A stretch of 64,000 bases of DNA from CAWEDP01 sp963807925. Its GTDB lineage: Bacteria > Acidobacteriota > Vicinamibacteria > Vicinamibacterales > CAVVIG01. Every line of letters starts with the position of its first letter. The stretch's first letter is position 1. The notes beneath the pieces are model-generated. The model was not told the origin of the DNA and made no database searches. It saw only the letters and a list, made by a program, of their open reading frames with translations. The position numbers were made by a program, and so were the translations under genes. Positions 35,748 to 45,520 of the stretch are shown here, in pieces. The stretch lies in contig CAWEDP010000002.1 of NCBI GenBank assembly GCA_963807925.1, forward strand, positions 806,001 to 870,000, in the 5' to 3' direction.

Positions 35748-36767
35748 ATGCGCGTGAAATGGGCGGTCCTCACGTCCGTGTTGGGCCTGCTGCCTGTGGT
35801 CCTGTGGGCGCAGGGCGAGCTCCGCGTCACGAAGGTCCGCGACCGGTTCTTCATGGTGACCGGCGCCGGCGGCAACGTCGCCGTGCTGGCGTTCGACGAG
35901 GGGATGACGCTCGTGGACAGCGGCCGCACCGAGAGCAGCGATCGACTGATCGCGACGCTTCGGACCTTGTCGCCGAAACCGGTTCGCTACATCATCAACA
36001 CGTCGGCCGATCCCGATCACACCGGCGGCAACGAAAAGGTCGGCCTCACCGGGTCGCAGATCACCGGCGGGAACGTGGCCGGGCAGGTGGCCGACGCGGC
36101 CGAGGGCGCCGAAATCATCGCGCACGAGAACGTGCTGGAGCGCATGACGTCTCCCGACATCAAGCCGCCGCTCCCGGTCCGCATGACCCCCGGCACCACG
36201 TATCACGTCGATCACCTGAAGCTGAGCACGCTCTATCACGGCGACGGCATCGAGCTGTTCGCGGCGCCTGCCGCGCACACCGACGGCGATTCGCTCGTGT
36301 ACTTCCGCAAGAACGACGTGCTCGTCACGGGCGACATCTTCAACACCGATCGCTACCCGGTGGTCGACGTGGAGCGCGGCGGGACCATCAAGGGCGAGAT
36401 CGAGGCGCTCAGCCGCATCCTGGACCTCGCGTTTCCGGAGTTTCGACTCGAGGGCGGCACGCTGATAGTGCCGGGCCACGGCCGGCTCTGCGATTCGGCC
36501 GACGTCGCGTATTACCGCGACATGACGACAATCATCCGGGATCGCATCGAGGACATGGTGAACAAGGGGATGACCCTGGAACAGGTGAAGGCGTCGAAGC
36601 CGACGCGCGACTACGACGGGTTGTACGGCAATACTCCGGCCTGGACGCCGGACATGTTCGTCGAAGCGGTCTACAAGAGCCTGACGCCGAAGGCGGCGGG
36701 CAAGACGCCCGCCGCCGTCCCCGGCCGGCGCCCGGGAAGCGGCCCGGGAAGCGGTAGAGGTCGATGA
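35748..36767 (+). CDS. Secreted MBL-fold protein with degenerate zinc motif
   Basis: 339 residues, signal peptide WAVLTSVLGLLPVVLWAQG. ATG 35748 is preferred; a GTG at 35736 overlapping the previous gene is possible. The fold is clear (FFMVTGAGGNVAVLAFDEG; TLVDSGRT; LVTGDIFNTDRYPVVD; TLIVPGHGRLCD), but the metal motif HxHxDH reads SADPDHTGGN, losing both leading His while keeping the DH. The zinc site must therefore be altered or mononuclear. The C-terminal ~80 residues (MTLEQVKASKPTRDYDG) form the tail usual in this secreted subgroup. Sandwiched between two secreted proteins of unknown function, its substrate is probably shared with them. Confidence 0.82.
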   Translation: MRVKWAVLTSVLGLLPVVLWAQGELRVTKVRDRFFMVTGAGGNVAVLAFDEGMTLVDSGRTESSDRLIATLRTLSPKPVRYIINTSADPDHTGGNEKVGLTGSQITGGNVAGQVADAAEGAEIIAHENVLERMTSPDIKPPLPVRMTPGTTYHVDHLKLSTLYHGDGIELFAAPAAHTDGDSLVYFRKNDVLVTGDIFNTDRYPVVDVERGGTIKGEIEALSRILDLAFPEFRLEGGTLIVPGHGRLCDSADVAYYRDMTTIIRDRIEDMVNKGMTLEQVKASKPTRDYDGLYGNTPAWTPDMFVEAVYKSLTPKAAGKTPAAVPGRRPGSGPGSGRGR

Positions 36768-37525
36768 GGCTTCCGATGATCGCCTGTGCGCTGGCGACCT
36801 CCCTCGTGGTCTCCTCGCCGGTATCCGCCCAGCGGGGGGGGCGGGGAGGACAGGCGGCGCCAGCCATTCCGCGTGCGGTCGCGCCGGTGGATCTCACCGG
36901 CTACTGGGTCAGCGTCGTCACCGAGGACTGGCGGTACCGCATGATCACGCCGAAGCGGGGCGATCATCCGAGCGTGCCGCTGAACGCCGAAGGAGTTCGC
37001 CTCGCCAATGCGTGGGATCCGGCGAGCGACGAAGCCGCCGGCGAGCAGTGCCGCGCGTACGGCGCGGCCGGCGTGATGCGCGTGCCCGGGCGCATTCACA
37101 TCAGCTGGCAGGACGACGCGACGCTGAAGATCGAGACCGAAGCGGGCACCCAGACGCGTCTGCTGCACTTCGGGGCGCAATCGGCGGCGGCCGCCGGCCA
37201 GCCGGGATGGCAGGGGAGCTCCGCGGCCGAGTGGGAATTCGCGGGGGGCCGCCGCGGTCGGGGCCAGGGCGGCGACCTGAAGGTGGTCACCACCCGCATG
37301 CGGCCTGGATATCTGCAGAAGAACGGCGTCCCCTACAGCGGGAATGCTTTGCTGACCGAGTACTTCTCGCGCACCTTCGAGCCCAACGGCGATTCCTGGC
37401 TGATCCTGACGGCCGTTGTCGAAGACCCGCAGTACCTGAACAACCGGTATGTCCGCAGCACGCACTTCAAGCGGCTGCCGGACGACAACTCGACCTGGGA
37501 ACCCGAGCCCTGCTCGGCGCGCTGA
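36764..37525 (+). CDS. Conserved secreted protein, unknown function
   Basis: 253 residues; the ATG overlaps the MBL-fold gene's stop by four bases (ATGA). Signal peptide IACALATSLVVSSPVSAQ, then a Gly/Arg-rich linker. Core blocks: APVDLTGYWVSVVTEDWRYR, GDHPSVPLNAEGVRLANAW, CRAYGAAGVMRVPGRIHISW, LKVVTTRMRPGYLQKNGVPY and LLTEYFSRTFEPNGDSWLIL. The last two mirror LKEGYIRRNGLP and VTEHWIRHGDFL of the protein at 34861, so the two are distant relatives. Function unknown. Translational coupling supports an obligate partner role for the MBL-fold protein. Confidence 0.8.
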   Translation: MRLPMIACALATSLVVSSPVSAQRGGRGGQAAPAIPRAVAPVDLTGYWVSVVTEDWRYRMITPKRGDHPSVPLNAEGVRLANAWDPASDEAAGEQCRAYGAAGVMRVPGRIHISWQDDATLKIETEAGTQTRLLHFGAQSAAAAGQPGWQGSSAAEWEFAGGRRGRGQGGDLKVVTTRMRPGYLQKNGVPYSGNALLTEYFSRTFEPNGDSWLILTAVVEDPQYLNNRYVRSTHFKRLPDDNSTWEPEPCSAR

Positions 37526-37591
37526 GCCGTGGCCCAAGCACGGGTACTGGCCCACCCTCAGCCGGCCGGCTGTTCACCCAAGGAGCGAACG

Positions 37592-39125
37592 ATGAAGCGC
37601 GTGTTCGCGGTTTTCGCCCTCGTCTCGGCCGCGTCGCTGGCGTTGAGCGCGCTGGTCGCCGCGCCGGTGCCGCTGGCGGCGGCCGGATCGTGCGAGAGCC
37701 TGGGATCGATGAGGCTGCCCGACGCGACCATCACCCTGGCGGAAGCCGTCCCGGCCGGCGGCTTCACTCCGCCGGCGGGGCGTGGCGGCGCCGCCCAGCC
37801 GGCGAGAGATCTTCCCGCGTTCTGCCGGGTGGCGGCGACGCTCAAGCCGTCGAGCGACTCCGACATCAAGATCGAGGTGTGGCTGCCGACGATGGCCTGG
37901 AACGGAAAGTTCCAGGCGGTCGGCAACGGTGCGTTCACCGGCACCATCGCCTATGCCGCCATGATGGCAGCCCTCGCGCGCGGCTACGCCGTCAGCTCCA
38001 CCGACACGGGCCACACGGGCGGCAGCGCCAGTTTCGCGCTCGGGCACCCCGAGAAGGTGATCGATTTCGGCTATCGCGCGGTGCACGAGATGACGGTCGC
38101 GTCGCGGAAGATCATCGCGAGCTTCTACGATGCCGGCCCGAAGTTCTCGGTACTGGAACGGCTGCTCCGCCGGCGGGCGGCAGGCGATGGCGGAGGCACA
38201 GCGTTATCCGGAGGATTTCGACGGCATCATCGCCGGCGCGCCCGGCCTCGACTGGACGGGCCGCGCGGCCCAGGCCATGCGCGTTGCGCAGGCGCTGCAG
38301 AACGAGGACCGGCGCCTCTCGCCGCCCAAGCTGCAACTGCTGCACGGGGCCGTGCTCGACGCGTGCGACGCGCTCGACGGCGTCAAGGACGGCCTTCTCG
38401 AAAATCCCAAACGCTGCCGGTTCGATCCGGCCGTTCTGCAGTGCAAGGGGCCTGACGCGTCGTCGTGCCTGACGGCGGCACAGGTCGAGACGGCGCGCAT
38501 GATGTACTCGAGCCCCATCAACCCGAAGACGAAACGGGAAATCACTGGCGTTGAGCCTGGCAGCGAGCTCGGCTGGACCGTCCAGGGGTGGTCGGCGTCC
38601 GCCCGTGCGACGGGACTGGACCAGTTCCGCTTCCTCGTCTTCAAGGATCCGACGTGGGACGTCCAGAAGTTCAACTTCGACACCGACATCGTCCGGGCGG
38701 AGGAGGAGGACGGCAACACGCTGAACGCGCTCAATCCCAACCTCAAGCCGTTCATCGATCGCGGCAGCCGGCTGCTGCAGTACCACGGGTGGAGCGATCC
38801 GCAGATCTCGCCGGAGAACAGCACGCAGTACTACACGCGGGTGGCCGACGCGCTCGGCGGGGCGGCGAAGATCAGCGGCTCGTACCGGCTGTTCATGGCG
38901 CCGGGGATGGCGCACTGCGGCGGCGGCGAGGGCCCCAATACGTTCGACATGGTCGCCGCCCTCGAGCAGTGGGTCGAGCGGAAGCAGGCGCCGGCGCAGA
39001 TCGTCGCCTCGCGGGTCCGAAACGGCGCGGTCGAGCGGACCCGCCCGCTGTGTCCGTATCCGCAGGTTGCGAGCTACAAGGGCGCCGGCAGCACCGATGC
39101 AGCGGAGAACTTCGTCTGCAGGTAG
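37592..39125 (+). CDS. Tannase/feruloyl esterase family protein 1, frameshifted at the nucleophile motif
   Basis: ATG 37592 with AAGGAG upstream; signal peptide FALVSAASLALSALVAA. The first frame (to ~38150) carries CESLGSMRLPDATITLAEAV, LPAFCRVAATLKPSSDSDIK, STDTGHTGG and SFYDAGPKFS. The rest, from 38151 in another frame, begins YWNGCSAGGRQAMAEAQRYP, the nucleophile elbow, and continues CDALDGVKDGLLENP, the calcium-site-like loop, GWSDPQISPENS with the acid and PGMAHCGGGEG with the His, to 39125. Removing one G at about 38150 gives about 510 residues, normal for the family, with an intact CS-D-HC set. These secreted enzymes hydrolyse gallate or ferulate esters of plant polymers. Confidence 0.83.
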
Positions 39126-39144
39126 ACAGGATGGTGATCGAGCT

Positions 39145-39504
39145 GTGTGCAAGCGACTACGCGCTCACATCGCGTGCGCGACCGCGCTGCTCCTGACTTC
39201 GGGCCTGCGCGCGCAGACGGGGCCGACGGCGGGCAGCGCCAAAAACGGCAAACGGTTGTTCACGGCGAAGTACTGTTCCGCCTGTCACGGAACCGAGGGA
39301 CAGGGCGGCAGCGCCGGCGCACGCCTCGCGCCGCGGCCGGTTCCCTTCGCTGCATTGGTGAAATACCTGCGTCAGCCGACGGGTCAGATGCCGCCCTACA
39401 CCGTCGCCGTGATCACCGATCGGGAGCTGGCGGACATCTATGCTTTCCTCGGGTCGGTGAAGCCGCCGCCGGCCGCCGACGCGATCCAGCTGTTGAAGCA
39501 ATGA
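39145..39504 (+). CDS. Secreted monoheme cytochrome c
   Basis: 119 residues from a GTG 20 bases after the tannase stop; the longer open frame upstream is inside the tannase gene. Leader AHIACATALLLTSGLRAQ. Heme c motif CSACH at residues 44-48, preceded by GKRLFTAKY, with distal Met in TGQMPPYTV. The terminal helix is ELADIYAFLGSV. Followed 48 bases later by a quinoprotein, to which it probably passes or from which it accepts electrons. The GTG lacks a strong ribosome site, suggesting coupling to the tannase gene. Confidence 0.8.
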   Translation: MCKRLRAHIACATALLLTSGLRAQTGPTAGSAKNGKRLFTAKYCSACHGTEGQGGSAGARLAPRPVPFAALVKYLRQPTGQMPPYTVAVITDRELADIYAFLGSVKPPPAADAIQLLKQ

Positions 39505-39552
39505 GACGGCCGGGAGCCAACCCTGATCCGCGTCCCGAGTGGAGACCCGCCC

Positions 39553-41448
39553 ATGAAGCACACCGTCACCCTTTTCGCCGCTGCGCTCGTGGGCGCCGTG
39601 CTCGTTGCCCAGAACCCTCGACCGCCCTCGGGTGACTGGCCGACCTACAACCACGATCTGGCGGCGACCAGGTTCGCCCCGTTCGCGCAGATCACGCCCG
39701 ACAACGTGTCGCAGCTCAAGGAGTCGTGGACCTTCAGCCTGCGTCCCGCCGGCGCGGCTGCGCCTGCCGGTCCGCTCGGCGCCGGATCGCAGGCGACGCC
39801 GATTGTCGTCAACGGCGTGATGTACGTGCCGTTTACGAACAAAGTGGCGGCGCTCGAGGCGGACACGGGCAAGGTGATCTGGGAATACCAGGTGGCCCAG
39901 GGGCAGGCGTCGCGGCGCGGGCTGGCGTACTGGCCGGGCGAGGGCAGCGATCCGGCGCGCATCATGGTGACCTCCGGCAGCCGGTTGATTGCGCTCAATG
40001 CCGCCACCGGGGATCTGTCATCCGGCTTCGGCAAGGACGGCATCATCGACGTCGTGGTGCCGTACAACTCCGCCCCGACCATCTACAAGAACGTGGTGAT
40101 GATCGGCGCGAACGTCAACGAGGTGCCGCAGGGCCCGCCCGGCGACACGCGCGCGTACGACGCCCGCACGGGACGGACGCTCTGGGAATTTCACACCGTG
40201 CCGAGGCCCGGCGAGTTCGGGAACAACACCTGGGGCCCCGGCTGGAAGGACCGCTCGGGGACGAACATCTGGGGGTTCTCGATGACCGTCGACGAGGCGC
40301 GCGGTCTGGTCTACATGCCGATTGGCGGCCCGGCGGCCAACTACTACGGCGGCGATCGCCCGGGCAACAACCTGTTCGGCAATTCCATCGTGGCCGTCGA
40401 GGCGCAGACGGGCAGGCGCGTGTGGCACTTCCAGACGGTGCATCACGACCTGTGGGACGCGGATCAGCCGTCCGCTCCCGGCCTCGTCGACATCGCGACG
40501 AACGGCAGGATGGTGCCTGCACTCGCCGCGATCAACAAGACGGGCTATCTGTTCATCCTCGATCGCACCAACGGCAAGCCGGTGTTCGGCGTCGAGGAAC
40601 GGCCGGTGCCGAAGGGCGACGTCCCGGGCGAGTGGTACTCGCCGACGCAGCCGTTCCCGGTGAAGCCGGCTCCGCTCTCGAGGGTGAGCTTCAACAAGGC
40701 GACCGACCTGGTGACGGCTGCCGACACCAGCGCCGAGCACGTCCAGGCGTGCCTGGAGATGTGGGACAAGGCCGGGGGCTACGAGAACAAGGGGCCCTTC
40801 ACCCCCTTCCGTTATCACGAGGAGGGCGCGCCGCCGAAATCGACCATCCAGTTTCCGGGCGGGACCGGCGGCGTGAACTGGGGCGGCACCGCAACCGATC
40901 CGCGCACCGGTTACATCTACATGAACGCGCACGACACGTCGCTCGTCGGCTGGGTCGAGAAGCGAAAGCCGGGCGTCGAGTACAGCTTCGACACCCGCGG
41001 ATCCAACGCGCCCTACGATCGCGCGTCGGTCGACGGGCCGGGCCCGTTCCACACGTTCAGCGCGCCCTACAAGACCGCCGACGGCCGGACCGTCTCGCTG
41101 CCGTGCCAGCGTCCACCATGGGCGAGGCTGGTGGCGGTGAACGCCAATACCGGCGAGATCGCCTGGCAGACGACGCTCGGGCTCACCGAGGCGCTGCCCG
41201 AGGGCAGACAGAACACGGGAAGCAGCGGCAGTGCCGGGCCCACGGTGACGGCAGGTGGCCTCGTGTTCATCGGCGCGACGAACGACCGCCGGTTCCGCGC
41301 GTTCGACTCCAAGACCGGCAGACAACTCTGGGTGACCCGCCTGCCGGGCGCGGGCAACGCGAATCCGATCAGCTATCTCGGGAAGAACGGCAGACAGTAC
41401 GTGGCGATCGTCGCGACCGACTCGGTGGTCGTCTTCGGGCTGCCGTGA
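39553..41448 (+). CDS. PQQ-binding quinoprotein, membrane-glucose-dehydrogenase-type propeller
   Basis: 631 residues, signal peptide TLFAAALVGAVLVAQN. Propeller features: DWPTYNHDLAATRFAPFAQI, KVAALEADTGKVIWEYQV, FGKDGIIDVVVP, GGDRPGNNLFGNSIVAVE and FQTVHHDLWDADQPSAPGLV, the catalytic Asp block as in Gcd. GVEERPVPKGDVPGEWYSPT matches the block after it in membrane glucose and quinate dehydrogenases, but the N-terminal membrane helices of those enzymes are absent. Hence it is a soluble, exported version. No vicinal Cys pair. Sugar or cyclic polyol oxidation is likely. Close paralogue at 43311; cytochrome gene directly upstream. Confidence 0.87.
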   Translation: MKHTVTLFAAALVGAVLVAQNPRPPSGDWPTYNHDLAATRFAPFAQITPDNVSQLKESWTFSLRPAGAAAPAGPLGAGSQATPIVVNGVMYVPFTNKVAALEADTGKVIWEYQVAQGQASRRGLAYWPGEGSDPARIMVTSGSRLIALNAATGDLSSGFGKDGIIDVVVPYNSAPTIYKNVVMIGANVNEVPQGPPGDTRAYDARTGRTLWEFHTVPRPGEFGNNTWGPGWKDRSGTNIWGFSMTVDEARGLVYMPIGGPAANYYGGDRPGNNLFGNSIVAVEAQTGRRVWHFQTVHHDLWDADQPSAPGLVDIATNGRMVPALAAINKTGYLFILDRTNGKPVFGVEERPVPKGDVPGEWYSPTQPFPVKPAPLSRVSFNKATDLVTAADTSAEHVQACLEMWDKAGGYENKGPFTPFRYHEEGAPPKSTIQFPGGTGGVNWGGTATDPRTGYIYMNAHDTSLVGWVEKRKPGVEYSFDTRGSNAPYDRASVDGPGPFHTFSAPYKTADGRTVSLPCQRPPWARLVAVNANTGEIAWQTTLGLTEALPEGRQNTGSSGSAGPTVTAGGLVFIGATNDRRFRAFDSKTGRQLWVTRLPGAGNANPISYLGKNGRQYVAIVATDSVVVFGLP

Positions 41449-41503
41449 GCGATCGTCGTGTGTTCGCGATGAAGAGGGTCGAACCGGAATCCAGGAGACC
41501 GAC

Positions 41504-43222
41504 ATGCGGTGGATGGCGTCTGCGGTGATCATCGGGTTGGCGGTGTCGGTCGTCGGGCGCGCGCAGCCTGGCGCCTTCGTGCCGGTGACGACGGCGATGC
41601 TCGAGAACCCGAGCCCGGACGACTGGCTGATGTACAGCCGGACCTACGATGCGCAGCGGTTCAGCCCGCTCAAGCAGATCAGCCGGCAGAACGTCGGCCG
41701 GCTGAGGGTGGCCTGGATGCACGAATTCGGCACCGGCACGTTCGAGAGCATTCCGCTCGTCTATCGCGGGGTGATGTACGTCATTCTCCCCGGATCCGGC
41801 GTCCAGGCGATCGACGCGGCGAGCGGATCGGTCGTCTGGGAATACAAGCCTGCAGGAAACATCCGCCCGAAGACGCTGGCGATCTACGACGATCTGATCT
41901 TCTACACCGGTCCCGACAGCATGTTGATCGCGCTCGAGGCGCAGACCGGCAAGGTCCGCTGGGAAGCGAAGACGGCCGGCGGCTCCACCTCGGGCGCCAT
42001 TGTCGTCGACGGAAAGGTGCTGACGGGTCGAACGTGCGCGCCGCGGCGCGAGAACTGCTATGTCGCCGCGCACGACGCGAAGACCGGCAGCCCGCTCTGG
42101 AAGTTCTATACGGCCGCCGGCGACGACGACCCGGGCGGCAAGACGTGGGGCGGCGCGCCGGAAGCGACGCGCGTGGCGTCCACCTGGGGGCTCCCCGGCG
42201 GCTACGATCCGGTCCGGCGGCTGGTCTACTGGGGCATCGCGAATCCGACGCCGAATACCCGCAGCGCGCGGCACGGCGGCAACCCGGATGCGATCCCGAC
42301 CGAGGCGCCGGCGGACTTGTACAGCAACTCGACCGTCGCACTGAATCCAGACACCGGCAAGCTCGTCTGGTACTACCAGCACTTGCCCGGCGACGACTGG
42401 GACGAGGACTACACGCACGAGCGGACGCTGTTCCGGACGGCCGTCAATCCGGATCCCAAATTCGTCAAGTGGATCAATCCCGACGTCCGGCGCGGCCAGC
42501 AGCGCGACGTCATGGTGATGGTCGGTGAGGGCGGCGGCATCTGGGCGCTGGATCGGACCAACGGCCAGTTCCTCTGGGCCTCCCCGTTTCCGTACGACAC
42601 CAAGAACTTCATCATCTCGAGCATCGATGGCAAGACAGGCATCGCGCACCTCAACACCGATCTGATCTTTCGCGAGCCGGGCCAGCAGCACACGCTGTGC
42701 TACTGGAACACGCGCAGCTACTGGCCGCTCGCGTACCATCCGGGACAGAACGCGCTGTATGTGCCGTACGTCGACAACTGCCTCGACATGACGTCGGCGA
42801 TCCCGGCGAAGGACGACCAGCCGTCGAAGCCGGAACGGCGCGCCGGATCGCGGCGATCGGGCATCGACGTCGAGAACTTCGCCGGCGTGATGAAGATCAA
42901 CATGTCGACCGGTGAAGCGCGGCCGATCTACAAGGGCCGCGCGCCCGGCAACGGCGCGATGCTGGCGACCTCCGGCGACGTGGTGTTCTGGGGCGATCTC
43001 GACGGGAAGCTGCACGCCTTCGACGCGGTGAGCGGCAGGACGCTGTGGGAAACCGCTCTGCCGGGAGCGATTCAGAACAGCACGATTACCTATGCCGTGA
43101 ACGGCAGGCAGTACGTGGCGGTGTTCACGGGCGAGGGCGCGCTGACGGGCGGTCTGATCGAGCAGGCCGGCATCACGCCGCCGCGTCGCCACAATGCGGT
43201 CTACGTCTTCGCGCTCCCGTAA
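41504..43222 (+). CDS. PQQ-dependent dehydrogenase, methanol/ethanol-like family
   Basis: 572 residues, ATG 41504 with CAGGAG upstream, signal peptide ASAVIIGLAVSVVGRA. Propeller motifs: DWLMYSRTYDAQRFSPLKQI, SGSVVWEYKPAG, YWGIANPTPNTRSARHGG, NPDTGKLVWYYQHLPGDDWD followed by EDYTHERTL, the active-site Asp block of the alcohol branch. TGRTCAPRRENCYVAAHD contributes two Cys spaced by five residues rather than adjacent. Substrate unknown, an alcohol by family. It sits between two glucose-dehydrogenase-like quinoproteins, all on one strand, so they are probably transcribed together. Confidence 0.87.
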   Translation: MRWMASAVIIGLAVSVVGRAQPGAFVPVTTAMLENPSPDDWLMYSRTYDAQRFSPLKQISRQNVGRLRVAWMHEFGTGTFESIPLVYRGVMYVILPGSGVQAIDAASGSVVWEYKPAGNIRPKTLAIYDDLIFYTGPDSMLIALEAQTGKVRWEAKTAGGSTSGAIVVDGKVLTGRTCAPRRENCYVAAHDAKTGSPLWKFYTAAGDDDPGGKTWGGAPEATRVASTWGLPGGYDPVRRLVYWGIANPTPNTRSARHGGNPDAIPTEAPADLYSNSTVALNPDTGKLVWYYQHLPGDDWDEDYTHERTLFRTAVNPDPKFVKWINPDVRRGQQRDVMVMVGEGGGIWALDRTNGQFLWASPFPYDTKNFIISSIDGKTGIAHLNTDLIFREPGQQHTLCYWNTRSYWPLAYHPGQNALYVPYVDNCLDMTSAIPAKDDQPSKPERRAGSRRSGIDVENFAGVMKINMSTGEARPIYKGRAPGNGAMLATSGDVVFWGDLDGKLHAFDAVSGRTLWETALPGAIQNSTITYAVNGRQYVAVFTGEGALTGGLIEQAGITPPRRHNAVYVFALP

Positions 43223-43310
43223 CGGTGTCCGGCGGAGGCCGGACGCGCGCAGACACACGGTGCGTCCGCTGCAAGCAGATGGTGCGTCCACTCTTTCATC
43301 CGGATCCGAT

Positions 43311-45386
43311 ATGAAACGCATAACCCTGGCTTCCGCGGTCGCGCTGTGTGCGGCGGCCGCCCTTCTGGCACAGACCGCTTCTCGGCCGGCCGATGGCGAC
43401 TGGCCCTCGTACAGCCGCGATCCCGCAGGCACGAAGTACTCGCCGCTCGCACAGATCACGAGCGATAACGTGTCGAAGCTGGCAGAGGCGTGGACCGTGC
43501 GTCTGGGGCCTCCGGCCGGGCGGCGGGGCGGCGGCGGTCGGGCGGCAGGGCCGCCGCCGGCGGCGGCGTCCGAGGCACCGGCCGCGCAGGGTGCGGCTGG
43601 CGCGGCCGCTGCTGAAGCTCGCGGCGGCGCAGGCGCGAATCAGCCAGGCGGCGCGGCCCGCGGCGGCGGGCGTCGCGGCGCGGCCGACGCGGTGGGGAAT
43701 CCTCCCGGGAACCCCGAAGCCACTCCGATTGTCGTGGACGGCGTGATGTACCTGCCGGTCGGGAGCACCCGGATCCTGGCGCTGGACGCGGAGACGGGCA
43801 AGGAGCTCTGGCGCCACGAGTTGCCGAAAGAGCTCCCGGTCACGGCCCGCGGCGTCGCCTACTGGCCGGGCGACCGCGCCAACCCCGCGCGGATTCTGGT
43901 CACCGCCGGCCCCAGGCTCGTTGCGCTGAACGCCTCCACAGGTGATCTCTCCAGCGGGTTCGGCAAGGACGGGATGGCCGAGATCGCCGTCCCGTGGAAC
44001 GGCGTGCCGACGGTCTTCCGCAATGTCGTCGTGCTCGGCGCCACCGTCGGCGAGCTTCCGGTCGGACCGCCCGGGGACACGCGCGCCTTCGACGCGCGGA
44101 CCGGCGCGAAGCTGTGGGGATTCCACACCGTGCCGCAACCCGGAGAGAAGGGGCACGAGACGTGGCTGAACGACGGCTGGAAGGGCCGATCGGGCGTCAA
44201 CAACTGGGGCTGGACCCAGACCCTCGACGCGCAGCGCGGCATCCTCTACATGGCCGTCGGCGGACCGGCGGCCAATTACTGGGGCGGCGACCGGCCCGGC
44301 GCCAACCTCTTCGCCAACTCCATCATCGCGGTCGACATCGAGACCGGCAAGTACAAGTGGCACTTCCAGACCGTGCATCACGATCTCTGGGACTCGGACA
44401 TGCCGTCGGCGCCCACCCTGGTCGACATCCAGCAGAACGGCCGGACCATTCCCGCGCTCGTGTCGGTCGGAAAGACCGGATGGATGTTCATCCTGGACCG
44501 GACCAGCGGCAAACCGGTCTTCGGCGTGGAGGAACGGGCGGTGCCGAAGGGCGACGTGCCCGGGGAGTGGTACTCGCCGACGCAGCCGTTTCCCCTGAAG
44601 CCGGCGGCGCTGACGCGCGTCGACTTCGACAAGGAGCGCGATCTCGTGCGCGCAGAGGACACGTCCGAGGACCACGTGCACGCCTGTGAAGCGTTGTGGG
44701 ACAAGAGCGGCGGCTTCTTCAACGCCGGCGCCTTCACGCCGTTCAACTTTCACGAAGACGGGGCGCCGCCGAAGAGCACCATTCAGTTCCCGGGCGGCAC
44801 GGGGGGCGTCAACTGGGGTGGCGTCGCAGCGGATCCACGAACCGGCTTCGTGTACGTCAACGCGCACGATACCTCGCTCGTCGGGTGGATCGAGAAGAAG
44901 AAGCCCGGAGGCAATTACGGCCGCGGCACCGAAGGCTCGACGCAGCCCTACGATCGCGCCAGCATCAACGGGCCCGGCCCGTACTTCACTTTCAGCGCGC
45001 CGATGAAGGACGCCGCCGGCCGGACTGTCGCCAATCTGCCGTGCCAGCGTCCGCCATGGAGCCGGCTGGTCGCCGTCAACGCGAACACCGGCGAGATCGC
45101 GTGGCAGACGACGCTCGGGGTCAACGAGGCGCTGCCGGAGGGGAGGCAGAAGGTCGGCGGCAGCGGAAGCGCGGGACCGATGACGACCGCGGGCGGTCTG
45201 GTCTTTGTCGGCGCGACCAACGATCGCCGGTTCCGGGCGTTCGACGCGAAGACCGGCAGGGAATTGTGGGCCATGACGCTCGAGAACACCGTGAACGCGA
45301 ACCCGATGACCTACACAGGGAGGAACGGGAAGCAGTACGTCGCCGTGGTGGCGACCGATGCGGTGATCGCGTTCGGGTTGCCGTGA
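43311..45386 (+). CDS. PQQ-binding quinoprotein with low-complexity insert
   Basis: 691 residues, ATG 43311, signal peptide TLASAVALCAAAALLAQ. Same architecture as 39553 (DWPSYSRDPAGTKYSPLAQI; FGKDGMAEIAVPWNG; GGDRPGANLFANSIIAVD; FQTVHHDLWDSDMPSAPTLV; GVEERAVPKGDVPGEWYSPT). The difference is a Gly/Ala/Pro/Arg-rich segment of about 65 residues near residues 65-130 (RRGGGGRAAGPPPAAAS and on), between blades, where the paralogue has about 15 residues. It is probably a disordered surface loop. No adjacent Cys pair. Likely oxidises a sugar or polyol in the periplasm; recent duplication with 39553 is likely. Confidence 0.85.
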   Translation: MKRITLASAVALCAAAALLAQTASRPADGDWPSYSRDPAGTKYSPLAQITSDNVSKLAEAWTVRLGPPAGRRGGGGRAAGPPPAAASEAPAAQGAAGAAAAEARGGAGANQPGGAARGGGRRGAADAVGNPPGNPEATPIVVDGVMYLPVGSTRILALDAETGKELWRHELPKELPVTARGVAYWPGDRANPARILVTAGPRLVALNASTGDLSSGFGKDGMAEIAVPWNGVPTVFRNVVVLGATVGELPVGPPGDTRAFDARTGAKLWGFHTVPQPGEKGHETWLNDGWKGRSGVNNWGWTQTLDAQRGILYMAVGGPAANYWGGDRPGANLFANSIIAVDIETGKYKWHFQTVHHDLWDSDMPSAPTLVDIQQNGRTIPALVSVGKTGWMFILDRTSGKPVFGVEERAVPKGDVPGEWYSPTQPFPLKPAALTRVDFDKERDLVRAEDTSEDHVHACEALWDKSGGFFNAGAFTPFNFHEDGAPPKSTIQFPGGTGGVNWGGVAADPRTGFVYVNAHDTSLVGWIEKKKPGGNYGRGTEGSTQPYDRASINGPGPYFTFSAPMKDAAGRTVANLPCQRPPWSRLVAVNANTGEIAWQTTLGVNEALPEGRQKVGGSGSAGPMTTAGGLVFVGATNDRRFRAFDAKTGRELWAMTLENTVNANPMTYTGRNGKQYVAVVATDAVIAFGLP

Positions 45387-45520
45387 TTGGACGCCGTTGC
45401 GACGCCGCGTCCCGGATAACGGATACAATCAGCGACGATTTGAGAACGAATCGGCGGAACAGGCCGAAGCAACAAAAGGGCCGCGGCGCGTCACGAGGCG
45501 CTTCGTTGACGGCCAGCGCC

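Noticed and set aside
38150..38150. Programmed +1 frameshifting as the explanation for the tannase breaks
   Set aside because: No slippery codon with a nearby stop, and the same type of insertion occurs in unrelated genes; error in the assembly is simpler. Kept as an open option in the findings, not as an annotation.
39553..45386. Biosynthetic gene cluster for a secondary metabolite, because of the O-methyltransferase
   Set aside because: No polyketide synthase, NRPS, terpene or RiPP enzyme is present in the window.
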